NCBI RefSeq assembly: GCF_965208925.1
Contig: NZ_OZ242364.1
Span: 1,984,001-2,048,000, forward strand
Origin: Poriferisodalis sp965208925
Lineage (GTDB): Bacteria > Actinomycetota > Acidimicrobiia > Acidimicrobiales > Poriferisodalaceae
Length of the DNA stretch: 64,000 nucleotides
Direction of reading: 5' to 3'
Shown: one piece after another, positions 1 to 8,360 of the stretch
Numbering within the stretch: the stretch's first letter is position 1
Layout: every line of letters starts with the position of its first letter
Program-made: the position numbers and the translations under genes
The notes under the pieces: model-generated
Told to the model about the DNA's origin: nothing
Databases searched by the model: none
Seen by the model: the letters and a program-made list of their open reading frames with translations, nothing else

Positions 1-1002
1 GGCATGGCCTCCCGGGGGCTGGTCGGCGATGTGGCCGAGCGGGTCTGGGAGAAGATGGTCGCCTTCGCCGACTACGGCTTCCCCGAGAGCCACTCGGTGT
101 CGTTCGCTCACCTGGTGTATGCCTCGTCGTGGATCAAGCTGCATTACCCGGCGGCGTTCTGCGCGGCGCTGCTGAACGCGCAGCCGATGGGGTTCTACTC
201 ACCGCACTCGCTGTGCCAGGACGCTCGCCGTCACGGGGTGGTGGTGCATTCGCCCTGTATCAACCTGTCCTCCGAGACAGCCACGCTGGAACCGTGCGAT
301 GCCTCCACCGGCGGGATGGCTGTGCGGCTGGGGCTGTCATCGGTGCGGGAGGTGGGCGATGAGCTTGCCGAGCGGATCGCCGTCGGTGGCCCCTACAGCA
401 GCATGGAAGACCTTCAGCGCCGAGCCGAACTGAGCCTGCAGGCGCTGGAGGCGTTGGCCGCCGCGGGAGCGTTCGACTGCTTCGGGCTGTCGCGGCGCGA
501 AGCACTGTGGGCGGCCGGGGCGGTGCACCAGGGAGGCTCGGACCGGCTCGCGGGGGTCGTGACCGGTGCTGAGTCACCGCCGCTGCGGCGCATGTCAGCA
601 ACCGAGACCGCCGCCGCGGACTTGTGGGCCACCGGCGTAGCCCCCAACGGACATCCAACGAGGTTCCTGCGAACCGAGCTGGCCGCTGCGGGGGTTCGCA
701 CTGCGGCCGAATTGCTCACATGCCCACCGGGCAAGATCCGCGTTGCCGGCTTGGTGACGCACCGCCAGCGACCCATGACGGCCGGCGGCACGACGTTCCT
801 GAATCTTGAGGACGAGACGGGCCTGGTGAACGTGGTGATATCGCGGGGATGCTGGCAGCGGTACCGCTCGGTTGCACGCGACATGCCCGCGCTGATGGTG
901 TCAGGCCGCCTCGAGCGCCATGAGAACGTGGCGAATGTGATCGCCGAGAGACTCGAAGCTCTCGATGTGCCTGCTTCGGTGGGGAGCCGCGACTTCCGCT
1001 GA
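1..1002 (+). CDS. dnaE2: Error-prone DNA polymerase III alpha subunit, C-terminal part (partial)
   Basis: The reading frame is open at the left edge, so only about the last 333 residues are present. The early segment (GFPESHSVSFAHLVYASSWIK, followed by a PAAFCAALLN stretch) is characteristic of C-family polymerases. A helix-hairpin-helix-like region follows (LSSVREVGDELAERI). The end is an OB-fold (KIRVAGLVTHRQRP, then FLNLEDETGLVNVV), as in DnaE2/ImuC rather than replicative DnaE1. Known role of the family: translesion synthesis with ImuA/ImuB after DNA damage. Those partners, if present, lie outside the window. Replicative DnaE is the alternative; the compact C-terminus favours DnaE2. Confidence 0.87.
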   Translation, partial: GMASRGLVGDVAERVWEKMVAFADYGFPESHSVSFAHLVYASSWIKLHYPAAFCAALLNAQPMGFYSPHSLCQDARRHGVVVHSPCINLSSETATLEPCDASTGGMAVRLGLSSVREVGDELAERIAVGGPYSSMEDLQRRAELSLQALEALAAAGAFDCFGLSRREALWAAGAVHQGGSDRLAGVVTGAESPPLRRMSATETAAADLWATGVAPNGHPTRFLRTELAAAGVRTAAELLTCPPGKIRVAGLVTHRQRPMTAGGTTFLNLEDETGLVNVVISRGCWQRYRSVARDMPALMVSGRLERHENVANVIAERLEALDVPASVGSRDFR

Positions 1003-1029
1003 GAGCGGTCTCACGCAGCGAGTGCTGCG

Positions 1030-2067
1030 TCAGCCCAGCGGTCGGCCGAACGGCAGCTCGTCCTGCCAGGTCTGCAGAAACGACTCGGCCCGGTAGCAGG
1101 CGGCCATGAACGGGCCGTCGTCATGGTCGACGGTTTCGGACATGACGGCTTCCACGGTGTCTGCGGTGGCCGAACGCAGATCGTCGTGCGTGAGCACAGG
1201 ATCGGCCCACCAGCCCAATGCCGGACCGGTGGCAGCCACGAAGTCGGCCGCAACCGGCGTGCCGGCCGCGCGCAGCACTGCCAGCGCCTTCGACGACACC
1301 GCGGCTGACGAGAAGGCGACCACCGGTGTGGAACCGGCCATCGAGGCCCCATCGCCGGACATGGCACCGGGCTTCGAGCCGCAGAACAGCACGTCGACGT
1401 CGTCTTTCCAGACGGTCCACGGCTTGGCCGGCTCGCCGTCGCCCGAAAGCGTTGCCACGCACATCTCGCCGTCCGCCAGCCAAGCCTCGGCCAGTGCCGT
1501 CGGATCGAGCTGGCCATTGGCACAGCCTTTCGCTGTGGCTACCCGCACGATGCTGGCCCCTGCCGCGGCGGCTTCTCGTGCGATGCCCAACCCTGCCGGG
1601 CCGAATCCCTCGATCGCGATGCGCTTGCCGTCGAGACCGCCGAGCAGGCTGGCTGCTGCCGCAGCAGCCCCGACCCCGATGAGCTCGTGGTTGAACGAGA
1701 TGCCGTCGCGATCGTCATTGCCGATGAGGTTGCGCTGGTCGTGGGCCAGCACGGGTGCAAGCAACTCGGCGTCGAGCCGCAGGCCCGGACTGGTCGATAG
1801 CCGGCCGCTGCGCAAGTCGTCGGCCAGTTCGCCCGCCAGCGCTTCGACAGCCCCGGCGGCATCGGAGGGGTCGGACTTCAGGCCGATGCTGGCGCCGCTG
1901 CGCTGCTGCTCCAGCGTGGCGAAGACGTAGGTCAGATGCCGCACCAGCATCGTCGCGTTGCCGGGGATGAGGCGGCTGCCGAGGCGGGCCTCCCCGACGT
2001 AGTGCTGGGCGCCTGGCAGGTCGAAGATGACGAAGCCGGGTGTCGATTCGAGCTGGCGGGTCTCCAC
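1030..2067 (-). CDS. Glu/Leu/Phe/Val dehydrogenase-like NAD-binding protein
   Basis: About 345 residues. The centre has a Rossmann dinucleotide-binding stretch (RIAIEGFGPAGLGIAREAA) preceded by the substrate-domain-like segment FNHELIGVGAAAAAASL. Domain order and length fit the amino-acid dehydrogenase family (oxidative deamination of an amino acid with NAD). The catalytic Lys/Asp pair could not be assigned by eye, so substrate is open. I start at GTG 2067 because homology-like sequence begins just after it; an in-frame GTG at 2097 is the alternative, and neither has a clear ribosome site. The gene converges on dnaE2 and is divergent from the thioredoxin-like lipoprotein. Confidence 0.65.
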   Translation of the reverse strand: METRQLESTPGFVIFDLPGAQHYVGEARLGSRLIPGNATMLVRHLTYVFATLEQQRSGASIGLKSDPSDAAGAVEALAGELADDLRSGRLSTSPGLRLDAELLAPVLAHDQRNLIGNDDRDGISFNHELIGVGAAAAAASLLGGLDGKRIAIEGFGPAGLGIAREAAAAGASIVRVATAKGCANGQLDPTALAEAWLADGEMCVATLSGDGEPAKPWTVWKDDVDVLFCGSKPGAMSGDGASMAGSTPVVAFSSAAVSSKALAVLRAAGTPVAADFVAATGPALGWWADPVLTHDDLRSATADTVEAVMSETVDHDDGPFMAACYRAESFLQTWQDELPFGRPLG

Positions 2068-2160
2068 GGACCAAGTCTGCCATCGGCCGCCCGGCACGCC
2101 CCGGGCATGGCGGCAGGCCCACGTCCGGTGAGGTCGGCGCCGTGCCTAGCCTTGACGGCG

Positions 2161-2787
2161 GTGCGACGAGTGGCAATCGGTCTGTGTGCAGTGCTGCTGG
2201 CTGCAGCCTGTGGCGGAGACGATCCATCAGAAACCGTTGCGACCACTGCTGGTTCTGCAACGACGGCACTGAGCGATGGTTCTCCCAACCGGACGCAAGT
2301 TTCCGGTACTGCGCTGCCGCGGTTCGAGCAGCTAGAAGACGACCCGGCCGTCGGTCGCACACCACCGGTCGTCGTCGGCACAGACCTGCTCACGGGCGAA
2401 GTGGTGCGCATCACCCCCCAAGGACGTCCGATCGTCATCGCGTTCTACGCCCACTGGTGCCCGCACTGCCAGGCCGAGGTGGCCGATCTCACGGAGTGGC
2501 TGGAATCCAACGAGCTGCCCGCGGGCGTGGACTTCTACGCGGTCTCGGTGCTCGAAGACCCCACCCGCGGCAACCATCCACCCGAGAAGTGGCTGCGCGA
2601 CGAAGGCTGGCAGCACCCCGTCATCGCCGACACTCCGGCGCTGTCCGTCGTCGATGCATTCGGCCTGCAGTCGGTGCCCTACATCGTCGCCGTCAATGCC
2701 GAGAACGAGGTGGTCTTGCGGTACGCCGGCAGTGTTGGGCCCGCCGACCTCGCGGCATTCTTCGAGTCGCTGCTCGGACCACCCTGA
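2161..2787 (+). CDS. Thioredoxin-fold (TlpA-like) lipoprotein
   Basis: The N-terminus is a lipoprotein signal: two Arg, a hydrophobic run and the lipobox LLAAAC. A low-complexity Thr/Ser linker leads into a thioredoxin fold with the redox motif HWCPHCQ and the cis-Pro segment SVPYIVAV. Expected role: extracytoplasmic thiol-disulfide exchange, anchored to the outer face of the membrane. GTG 2161 was chosen because it gives a normal signal peptide and has a TAGCCT hexamer at 2147-2152, eight bases upstream, as in the other apparently leaderless genes here. In-frame starts at 2107 and 2128 are possible. The CPHC centre resembles DsbA-type oxidants more than the CGPC of thioredoxin. Confidence 0.8.
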   Translation: MRRVAIGLCAVLLAAACGGDDPSETVATTAGSATTALSDGSPNRTQVSGTALPRFEQLEDDPAVGRTPPVVVGTDLLTGEVVRITPQGRPIVIAFYAHWCPHCQAEVADLTEWLESNELPAGVDFYAVSVLEDPTRGNHPPEKWLRDEGWQHPVIADTPALSVVDAFGLQSVPYIVAVNAENEVVLRYAGSVGPADLAAFFESLLGPP

Positions 2788-2848
2788 TAGGGAGTTCGCA
2801 CTGCGACGCGAAACAGCTCGATTCGGCCGCGACCGGCTGCTTCGCCCG

Positions 2849-4078
2849 GTGGTCAGGCTGCACCCGCTGGGTTTTCTGCGTGGCCTGCTGGGCCCTGATG
2901 TCACCGGTGCCCGTCAGAGTCTCACTGCGCTTGCGGTCAGCAGCCTGACCGCCACCGCTGCAGGCGTCCTGCTTGCGGCGGTCACCGGCACGCTCGAGCG
3001 CTTGCCGGGCCTGCTCGTGCTCGTTCCCGCTGCGATCGGCATGCGCGGCGACATCTTCGGCGCGCTGGGCAGCCGCCTCGCCACCACCATTCACGCGGGG
3101 ACCTTCAGAGCCACAGCCCGCAGCGACACGATCGTGGGCCAGAACGTGATCGCCGCAGCCGTGCTCACGCTGGTGACCGCCGTGGCGCTCGGCGTCATGG
3201 CCAAGGTGATGGCGCCGGTCTTCGGCCTGTCCGACATCATCGGCATCACCGATCTCATCGTGGTGTCGGTCGTCGGCGCTCAGTTGGCCTCGATCGTGGT
3301 GCTCGTGGTCACACTCGGTCTCGCGGCCAGCTCCACCCGCCGGGGCTGGGACCTCGACAACGTCAGCGCGCCGCTCATCTCCGCGGTCGGCGATGTGGTC
3401 ACGCTGCCGGCGTTGTTCCTGGCCACCTATCTCGTGGGGATCACCGCCCTCACGCCGATCCTCGCAGCCGCCAGCGTCGCCGCAGCTGCCGCGGCCATGT
3501 TCTGGGCATGGCGGTCAGGGCTCGATCAGCTCTGGCAGATCCTGCGTGAGTCGATGCCTGTGCTGTGCGTGGGCGGCTTCGTGCTCATCGTGGCCGGCGT
3601 CGTGATCGAGCACCGTCTCGAGGACCTGGCCGACAAGCGTGCCGTGCTCATATTGGTGCCGGCATGTCTCGCGGCCGCGGGCGCCATCGGCGGCATCTTG
3701 TCGAGCCGGCTGTCGACCAAGCTGCATCTGGGCGTCATCGAGCCGCGTGCTCTGCCGCAGCGAGGCGCACGCCTCGACATCCTGTTCGCCTTCAGCTTGA
3801 CCGTGCCCGTGTTCGTGCTGAACGGGCTGCTCGCAAGCGCCTTCGGCACATTGTTCTCACTGTCCACGCCGGGAACCGTCCGCCTTGTGGCCATCTCGCT
3901 GATCGGAGGCATGATCGCGACGGCGCTTGCCGGCTTCATCGCCTACTACGGCACCGTGGTCGCGACCCGCGTCGGCGTCGACCCCGATACCTACGGCATC
4001 CCGCTCGTGAACAGCACCGTCGACCTTGCCGGTGCCGCGGCGCTCGTGCTGGCCGTCAGCTGGGTGGGTTTGTCGTGA
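2849..4078 (+). CDS. MgtE/SLC41-type divalent cation transporter, integral membrane
   Basis: The protein is almost entirely hydrophobic, with about ten membrane segments in two similar halves. Each half carries the MgtE-domain signature: PGLLVLVPAAIGMRGDIFG in the first, then a weaker LVPACLAAAGAIGGILSSR in the second. The soluble N and CBS domains of classical MgtE are absent. Family role: Mg2+ or related divalent cation transport. The frame stays open upstream into the previous gene, so the start is uncertain; GTG 2849 lies just before the conserved HPLGFLRGLLG segment. The next gene encodes a PhoU/RCK protein that probably regulates it. Confidence 0.8.
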   Translation: MVRLHPLGFLRGLLGPDVTGARQSLTALAVSSLTATAAGVLLAAVTGTLERLPGLLVLVPAAIGMRGDIFGALGSRLATTIHAGTFRATARSDTIVGQNVIAAAVLTLVTAVALGVMAKVMAPVFGLSDIIGITDLIVVSVVGAQLASIVVLVVTLGLAASSTRRGWDLDNVSAPLISAVGDVVTLPALFLATYLVGITALTPILAAASVAAAAAAMFWAWRSGLDQLWQILRESMPVLCVGGFVLIVAGVVIEHRLEDLADKRAVLILVPACLAAAGAIGGILSSRLSTKLHLGVIEPRALPQRGARLDILFAFSLTVPVFVLNGLLASAFGTLFSLSTPGTVRLVAISLIGGMIATALAGFIAYYGTVVATRVGVDPDTYGIPLVNSTVDLAGAAALVLAVSWVGLS

Positions 4079-4182
4079 ATTCCTTCCTCGCCCCCGCGCC
4101 GCTGTGCCTACGCTTGGCACGGCGACGCATCCAGGTCCCCGAGCCGATTGGAGCCCGTCGCGTCGCTCGCTGACGATTTGCA

Positions 4183-5433
4183 ATGCGATCAGATCCTGAA
4201 GACAAGCCTCGAAATCTGAAATCCATGCTCTCCGAGGCCAAGGACGCCTCTGAGCTCATGGTCGATCTGGCCTACGCCGCGCTCTATTTCGACGACGAGG
4301 GCATGGCCGATGCCGTCCTGGGTCTCGAGGAGGACATGTCGGCCCTGGTGCACGAGATGCGATCGCTCGCCATGCTGGCCGTGCGGCATCCTCGCGAGGT
4401 CGACGGCATGAGCTCGGTGCTGCAGGTGGTGTCGTCTATCGAGCAGATCGCCAATGCTGCGGTGGACATCTGCAAGATCGTGCTGCACCACTTGGGCATT
4501 CCCCGAGCGCTCATCGTGGACTTGGCACAGGCGGCCGAGGTCTCGCACCGGCTGGTCGTCGCGGAAGGCAGTCACCTTGCAAACCGGCCGCTGCGTGACA
4601 TGGAGCTGCCCGTGGCGGTCGGCATGCGCGTGGTCGCCATCCAGCGGGGCCGCCACTGGCTGACCGACGTCGGCGGCGACAGCATCGTGGAGCCGGGCGA
4701 CGTGCTGTTCATGCGCGGCGATCCCGCAGGCATCGTGCGGCTGCGGGAACTGGCGGCCATGGAGCGCTGGAACCCGCCCGAGCCCGACGAGGCGCAGGCG
4801 CCGAGCGACCTCGACCGAGCGGTGGACACGCTGGTCGAGATGAAGAACCTGTCGGAGGCAGCCATCGGGCTGGCCTATTCGGCGCTCGTGCTGCATGACC
4901 TGTCGCTGGCCCGAGAAGTGCGGTCGATGCAGGAGCGACTCGACGGCATGAAGGTGTCCATGCAGACGTGGGTGCTGCGCGCTGCCGCGGAGGGGGCCGA
5001 TGGCGCAGAGGCTGATCCTGCGGCGCTTCGCGGTCTGCTGCACGTCGCCGAGGCCGCGGAGGACATCGGCGACCAGGCCCGCAACATCACTTCGCTCGTC
5101 CTCGAGGATGAGGACATCCACCCGGTGCTGGCGCTCGCACTCGGCGACACCGACGACATCGTCGTGCAGGTGCCGGTGGCACCGGGTTCGGAGGCCGACG
5201 ACTCAACCCTCGGGTCGCTGGGGCTGGCAGTGGACCCCGGCTATCACGTGCTGGCGATCCGCCGGGCCGCCAGCTACATCTACAACCCCCCGCGCACGGT
5301 GCGACTGTGGGTCGGCGACGAGCTGCTCGCTTCGGGTCCCGAAGAAGGCCGCGACCGGCTCGCGGCGATCTGCGGCTACTCGATGGAGATCGACGAGGAA
5401 ACCGGACACGTCGAGCTGACACCGGTCGCTTGA
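4183..5433 (+). CDS. PhoU / TrkA-C (RCK_C) tandem-repeat regulator of cation transport
   Basis: A cytoplasmic protein of 416 residues built as a duplication. Residues about 10-120 are a PhoU-like helical bundle and about 125-195 an RCK_C (TrkA-C) domain (RPLRDMELPVAVGMRVVAIQ, then IVEPGDVLFMRG). Residues about 205-310 repeat PhoU and about 320-410 repeat RCK_C (LGLAVDPGYHVLAIRR, LWVGDELLASG). RCK_C domains bind ligands that gate channels and transporters. The position just after the MgtE-like transporter suggests it is the regulatory subunit of that transporter (inference). It starts at ATG 4183, about 100 bases after the transporter stop. Confidence 0.8.
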   Translation: MRSDPEDKPRNLKSMLSEAKDASELMVDLAYAALYFDDEGMADAVLGLEEDMSALVHEMRSLAMLAVRHPREVDGMSSVLQVVSSIEQIANAAVDICKIVLHHLGIPRALIVDLAQAAEVSHRLVVAEGSHLANRPLRDMELPVAVGMRVVAIQRGRHWLTDVGGDSIVEPGDVLFMRGDPAGIVRLRELAAMERWNPPEPDEAQAPSDLDRAVDTLVEMKNLSEAAIGLAYSALVLHDLSLAREVRSMQERLDGMKVSMQTWVLRAAAEGADGAEADPAALRGLLHVAEAAEDIGDQARNITSLVLEDEDIHPVLALALGDTDDIVVQVPVAPGSEADDSTLGSLGLAVDPGYHVLAIRRAASYIYNPPRTVRLWVGDELLASGPEEGRDRLAAICGYSMEIDEETGHVELTPVA

Positions 5434-5504
5434 CCACCGAGACTGTGATCGGAGTCACCGGACGGTCGGCCAGCACAGTGTTGACCCCGGTAGCTTGACC
5501 GCCG

Positions 5505-6362
5505 ATGTCGCTGGACACGGGACTGTCGATTCTCGCGGTGCACGCTCACCCCGACGACGAAGCATCAAAGGGGGCGGGCACCGTCCGCCGGTATGCCGAT
5601 GAAGGAATCCGCACCACGCTCGTGTGCTGCACCGGCGGCGAGGAGGGCGACATCCTGAACCCGGCAATGGACCGGCCCGAGGTGAAGGAGAACCTCCCCG
5701 AAGTCCGGCGTGCCGAGCTGGACGCGTCTGCCGTCGAGATCGGCTACGACGAAGTCATCATGCTGGGCTATCGCGACTCAGGCATGCCCGACACCGAAGC
5801 CAACGCCCACCCTGACGCCTTCGCCAACGCCGACCTCGACGAAGCAGTCGCCCGACTGGTGACTGTGATCCGCCGGGTGCGCCCGCAGGTCATCCTGACC
5901 TACCCGCTGGTGCAGTCGCGCTACCCGCACCCCGATCACCTGCAGGTCACGGCCATCTGCATTCCCGCTTTCGCCCACGCCGGTGAACCGGCCTGGCGCC
6001 CGGAGTGCGGCCCCGCGTTCACGCCGATGAAGATGTACGCACCTGTGTGGTCGCACAAGCGAATGAGGCTGATTCACCAGGCCTTCTTGGATCTCGGCCT
6101 TGAGTCGCCGTTCGACGAGAAGTGGCTGGGGCGACCCAGCCGGGACGACCGCATCACTGCGGTCATCGAGGTGAACAACGCAGTGCGACGCAAGGCGCTG
6201 CTGGCCCACGCCACCCAGGTCGATCCCGATTCGCCCTTCTGGTTCGGACTGCCCGACGACGTCGCCGACTCGATCCATCCGTTCGAGGAGTACATGCTGC
6301 TGGAATCGCGCATCACGACCGAACCGATGGAGCACGACCTCTTCGCTGGGTTGCGTCCATGA
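5505..6362 (+). CDS. mca: PIG-L family deacetylase, mycothiol S-conjugate amidase-like
   Basis: 285 residues. The metal-binding motif AHPDDEASKGAGT near the N-terminus and HPDHLQVT in the middle are the two zinc-ligand motifs of the MshB/Mca family. The length and the long C-terminal part (MKMYAPVWSHKRM, DSPFWFGLPDDV) match Mca, which cleaves mycothiol conjugates during detoxification, better than MshB. ATG 5505 has TAGCTT at 5491-5496, eight bases upstream, and no Shine-Dalgarno, so it is probably leaderless. The stop overlaps the start of the next gene (ATGA), indicating translational coupling. Confidence 0.87.
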   Translation: MSLDTGLSILAVHAHPDDEASKGAGTVRRYADEGIRTTLVCCTGGEEGDILNPAMDRPEVKENLPEVRRAELDASAVEIGYDEVIMLGYRDSGMPDTEANAHPDAFANADLDEAVARLVTVIRRVRPQVILTYPLVQSRYPHPDHLQVTAICIPAFAHAGEPAWRPECGPAFTPMKMYAPVWSHKRMRLIHQAFLDLGLESPFDEKWLGRPSRDDRITAVIEVNNAVRRKALLAHATQVDPDSPFWFGLPDDVADSIHPFEEYMLLESRITTEPMEHDLFAGLRP

Positions 6363-6712
6363 GCTTCCTCGACGACGAGTTCCTGGCGGAGTGGGCAGAC
6401 ACCGGCCATGAGCCGCTGGGAAGCGTGTCGGGCACCGTCGTGATGAAGACTGCCGGCGGTCCCGACGGCAAGGTCGCCGTCAGCCTGATCTTCGAGTCCG
6501 GCGTGCTGACGGCTGCGTCTGCAGGCACGACCCGAGGTGCTGATCTGACCCTGGAGGCGCCGTGGCAGCTCGCTGCCGACGTGGTCCGCGGCAATGCCGA
6601 TCCTGCCCGGCACTACATGGCCGGCGATCTCAAGGTCTCCGGCGACATGGCGCTCTGGCTGGAGCTGCTGCCGGCCTGGCGCGCCGCGGGCTCGCTGGGC
6701 TCGCCGAGCTGA
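6359..6712 (+). CDS. SCP2 sterol-binding domain protein
   Basis: 117 residues beginning at an ATG that overlaps the stop of the amidase gene by four bases. The segment GKVAVSLIFESGVLTAASAG followed by LTLEAPWQLAADVVRG and ARHYMAGDLKVSGDMALW is the SCP2 lipid-carrier fold, where a single small domain lines a hydrophobic pocket. Role of this stand-alone form is not established; the tight coupling to a mycothiol amidase-like gene suggests a hydrophobic substrate carrier or an accessory subunit (inference). Confidence 0.75.
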   Translation: MSFLDDEFLAEWADTGHEPLGSVSGTVVMKTAGGPDGKVAVSLIFESGVLTAASAGTTRGADLTLEAPWQLAADVVRGNADPARHYMAGDLKVSGDMALWLELLPAWRAAGSLGSPS

Positions 6713-6758
6713 TCGGTGATGGGCTGAACAGCGCTCGACGGAACACTGTCGGGCTGGA

Positions 6759-7604
6759 TCAACCCGTGCCGGATCGCTGCAGCTGACGCAGCGCCCGATA
6801 GCCGATCAGCTTGATGCCGCTGCGCTGGATGTGGGTGCGCAGCTCGGCATTGTCACGCAGGTGCAGCAGGTCCTCGACTCGTGATCCCCATTCGGCGGTC
6901 AGCGATCTGAGCTCGGGCAGATCGGCAGCGGGCTGGAGCTGCAGCTCGGTCAGTCCCGGTTCGAGCGAGTCCAGCAGCGCTTCGATGCGCCGGTACCGAC
7001 CCATCATCCCGGGTGCGATGCGCAACACCCGATCCGGGGTCACGACGCTCTCGGAGGCGACCAGGTCCTCAGCGGGGAAGCCCAGCTGGCGCCGGGCCTC
7101 GCTGGAGATCAGACGCATGGGCAGCTGGAACTCCACCGCCAGCTCCAGGTACACGTCGAAGAACTCGGGGCGCACGCTGAGCACGTCGAGGTGACTGTCG
7201 AGGTGCGTGACGTCGAAGCCCCACAGGATCGCCCGCTCGATCTGTGCCCGGCATTCCCGCCGGACCTCGTCGAGATCGGCGTGGTCCCACACATCGCTCA
7301 CCGTGCTGGGCATCCCGCCGTTGCCGTCGAGCAGCGACGGGCCGTAGGTGATCGGCCCCCACCGGTACAGCTCGAACTCGGCGTTCAGCGTGAGCGCGAC
7401 TCCGATGTCCTCGCCCCGGAACCTCGCTGCTGCCTCGCGCGACCACGGGCACGGCACGAGCAGCGTTCCGGTGGTCGCCAAGCCGTCTCGCAGGGCGGCG
7501 TAGACGCCTTCGTTCATCGCGTGGCACCCGCCGAGTCCGGCCGCGCTGATGATCAGCAGTCTGTCGTCGGGGCCGTATCCGAGCCGCTGGCACAGCGGTG
7601 CCAC
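6759..7604 (-). CDS. ChbG/YdjC-fold deacetylase-like protein with altered metal site
   Basis: 281 residues with the overall plan of the YdjC carbohydrate deacetylases: DRLLIISAAGLG near the start, GVALTLNAEF, then THLDSHLDVLSVRPEFFDVY. Canonical members have ADDFG, GVHLTL and HxDSHxH at these places. Here the Asp-Asp, the first His and one later His are replaced by Ala-Gly, Ala and Asp. The protein may therefore be inactive, use another metal or have a new role. GTG 7604 has a TAGCGT hexamer six bases upstream (plus-strand 7611-7616), so it is probably leaderless. It converges on the SCP2 gene. Confidence 0.72.
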   Translation of the reverse strand: MAPLCQRLGYGPDDRLLIISAAGLGGCHAMNEGVYAALRDGLATTGTLLVPCPWSREAAARFRGEDIGVALTLNAEFELYRWGPITYGPSLLDGNGGMPSTVSDVWDHADLDEVRRECRAQIERAILWGFDVTHLDSHLDVLSVRPEFFDVYLELAVEFQLPMRLISSEARRQLGFPAEDLVASESVVTPDRVLRIAPGMMGRYRRIEALLDSLEPGLTELQLQPAADLPELRSLTAEWGSRVEDLLHLRDNAELRTHIQRSGIKLIGYRALRQLQRSGTG

Positions 7605-7613
7605 ACCGACACG

Positions 7614-8360
7614 CTAACTGCCGTCTTCGAGTAGCCGGTTCGGGCCGCCGCAGTCGGCCCAGATCCCCCTGCCGGCGGCGCGGGCATCGGCTTGGGCCTC
7701 GTCGAGCACGGCCCGGTGCTCCGTGTTCGGCTCGAAGTGCATGGTGCCGGCGTAGCCGTCGAGCACGAGGTAGCGATTCACGAACAGGCCGTCGGAGGCG
7801 CGGTACACGTAGGCCAGCACCCGGTCGTAGCGGTCGTACAGCTCGTCGTCTCGCTGGAGGAACACCTCGGTGCCGGGCGGCAGCAGTTCCGCCGTTCGCC
7901 GGGTGGCTGCATCGCCCCCGCATTCGGCCGGCAGGTAACCGCCGGTCTTCTCGGGCGTGTCGATGCCGAGAAATCTCACGGTGGCTCGTCGCCCGTCGAG
8001 GTCCACGTCCATCGTGTCGCCGTCGATGACGGCCAGCACCACGGCGTTCGGCTCCAGCGCTCCATGGGGGGCAGTGGTACCGGGGCCGCCCTCAGTCTCA
8101 GAGGATGCCGACGGAGCGCTCTGGGCAGCCGGGGCCGTCTCGCCGCCGCTCAGGTACTGCCAACCGGCGAACGCACCTACGCATGTGGCCGCTATCGCGG
8201 CGATTTGGATCGCTCTGCGACCGCCGGCCGAGCGACCGGCACTCGGGCGGCGGCCAGCCTCGACGGGTGCTCGTCCGACCGGGCCGGATCCCGAGAACGG
8301 CCTGCCGTCGGTCAGAGCCGCTCGATGACGGTGCCGGTGCCCAGCCCGCCGCCACAGCAC
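7614..8360 (-). CDS. Membrane-anchored thermonuclease (SNase-like)
   Basis: About 248 residues. An Arg/Gly-rich N-terminus is followed by one membrane segment (IQIAAIAATCVGAFAGWQYL), a Ser/Thr-rich linker and an SNase domain: VLAVIDGDTMDVDLDG, VRFLGIDTPEK, then YDRYDRVLAYVYRA. The catalytic Arg (VRFLGID) and Asp (IDGDT) are present. Family role: Ca2+-dependent hydrolysis of DNA or RNA outside the cytoplasm. Start is uncertain: ATG 8360 overlaps the thiolase by 49 bases, and no better start lies before the membrane segment. It is probably co-transcribed with the thiolase upstream. Confidence 0.78.
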   Translation of the reverse strand: MLWRRAGHRHRHRAALTDGRPFSGSGPVGRAPVEAGRRPSAGRSAGGRRAIQIAAIAATCVGAFAGWQYLSGGETAPAAQSAPSASSETEGGPGTTAPHGALEPNAVVLAVIDGDTMDVDLDGRRATVRFLGIDTPEKTGGYLPAECGGDAATRRTAELLPPGTEVFLQRDDELYDRYDRVLAYVYRASDGLFVNRYLVLDGYAGTMHFEPNTEHRAVLDEAQADARAAGRGIWADCGGPNRLLEDGS

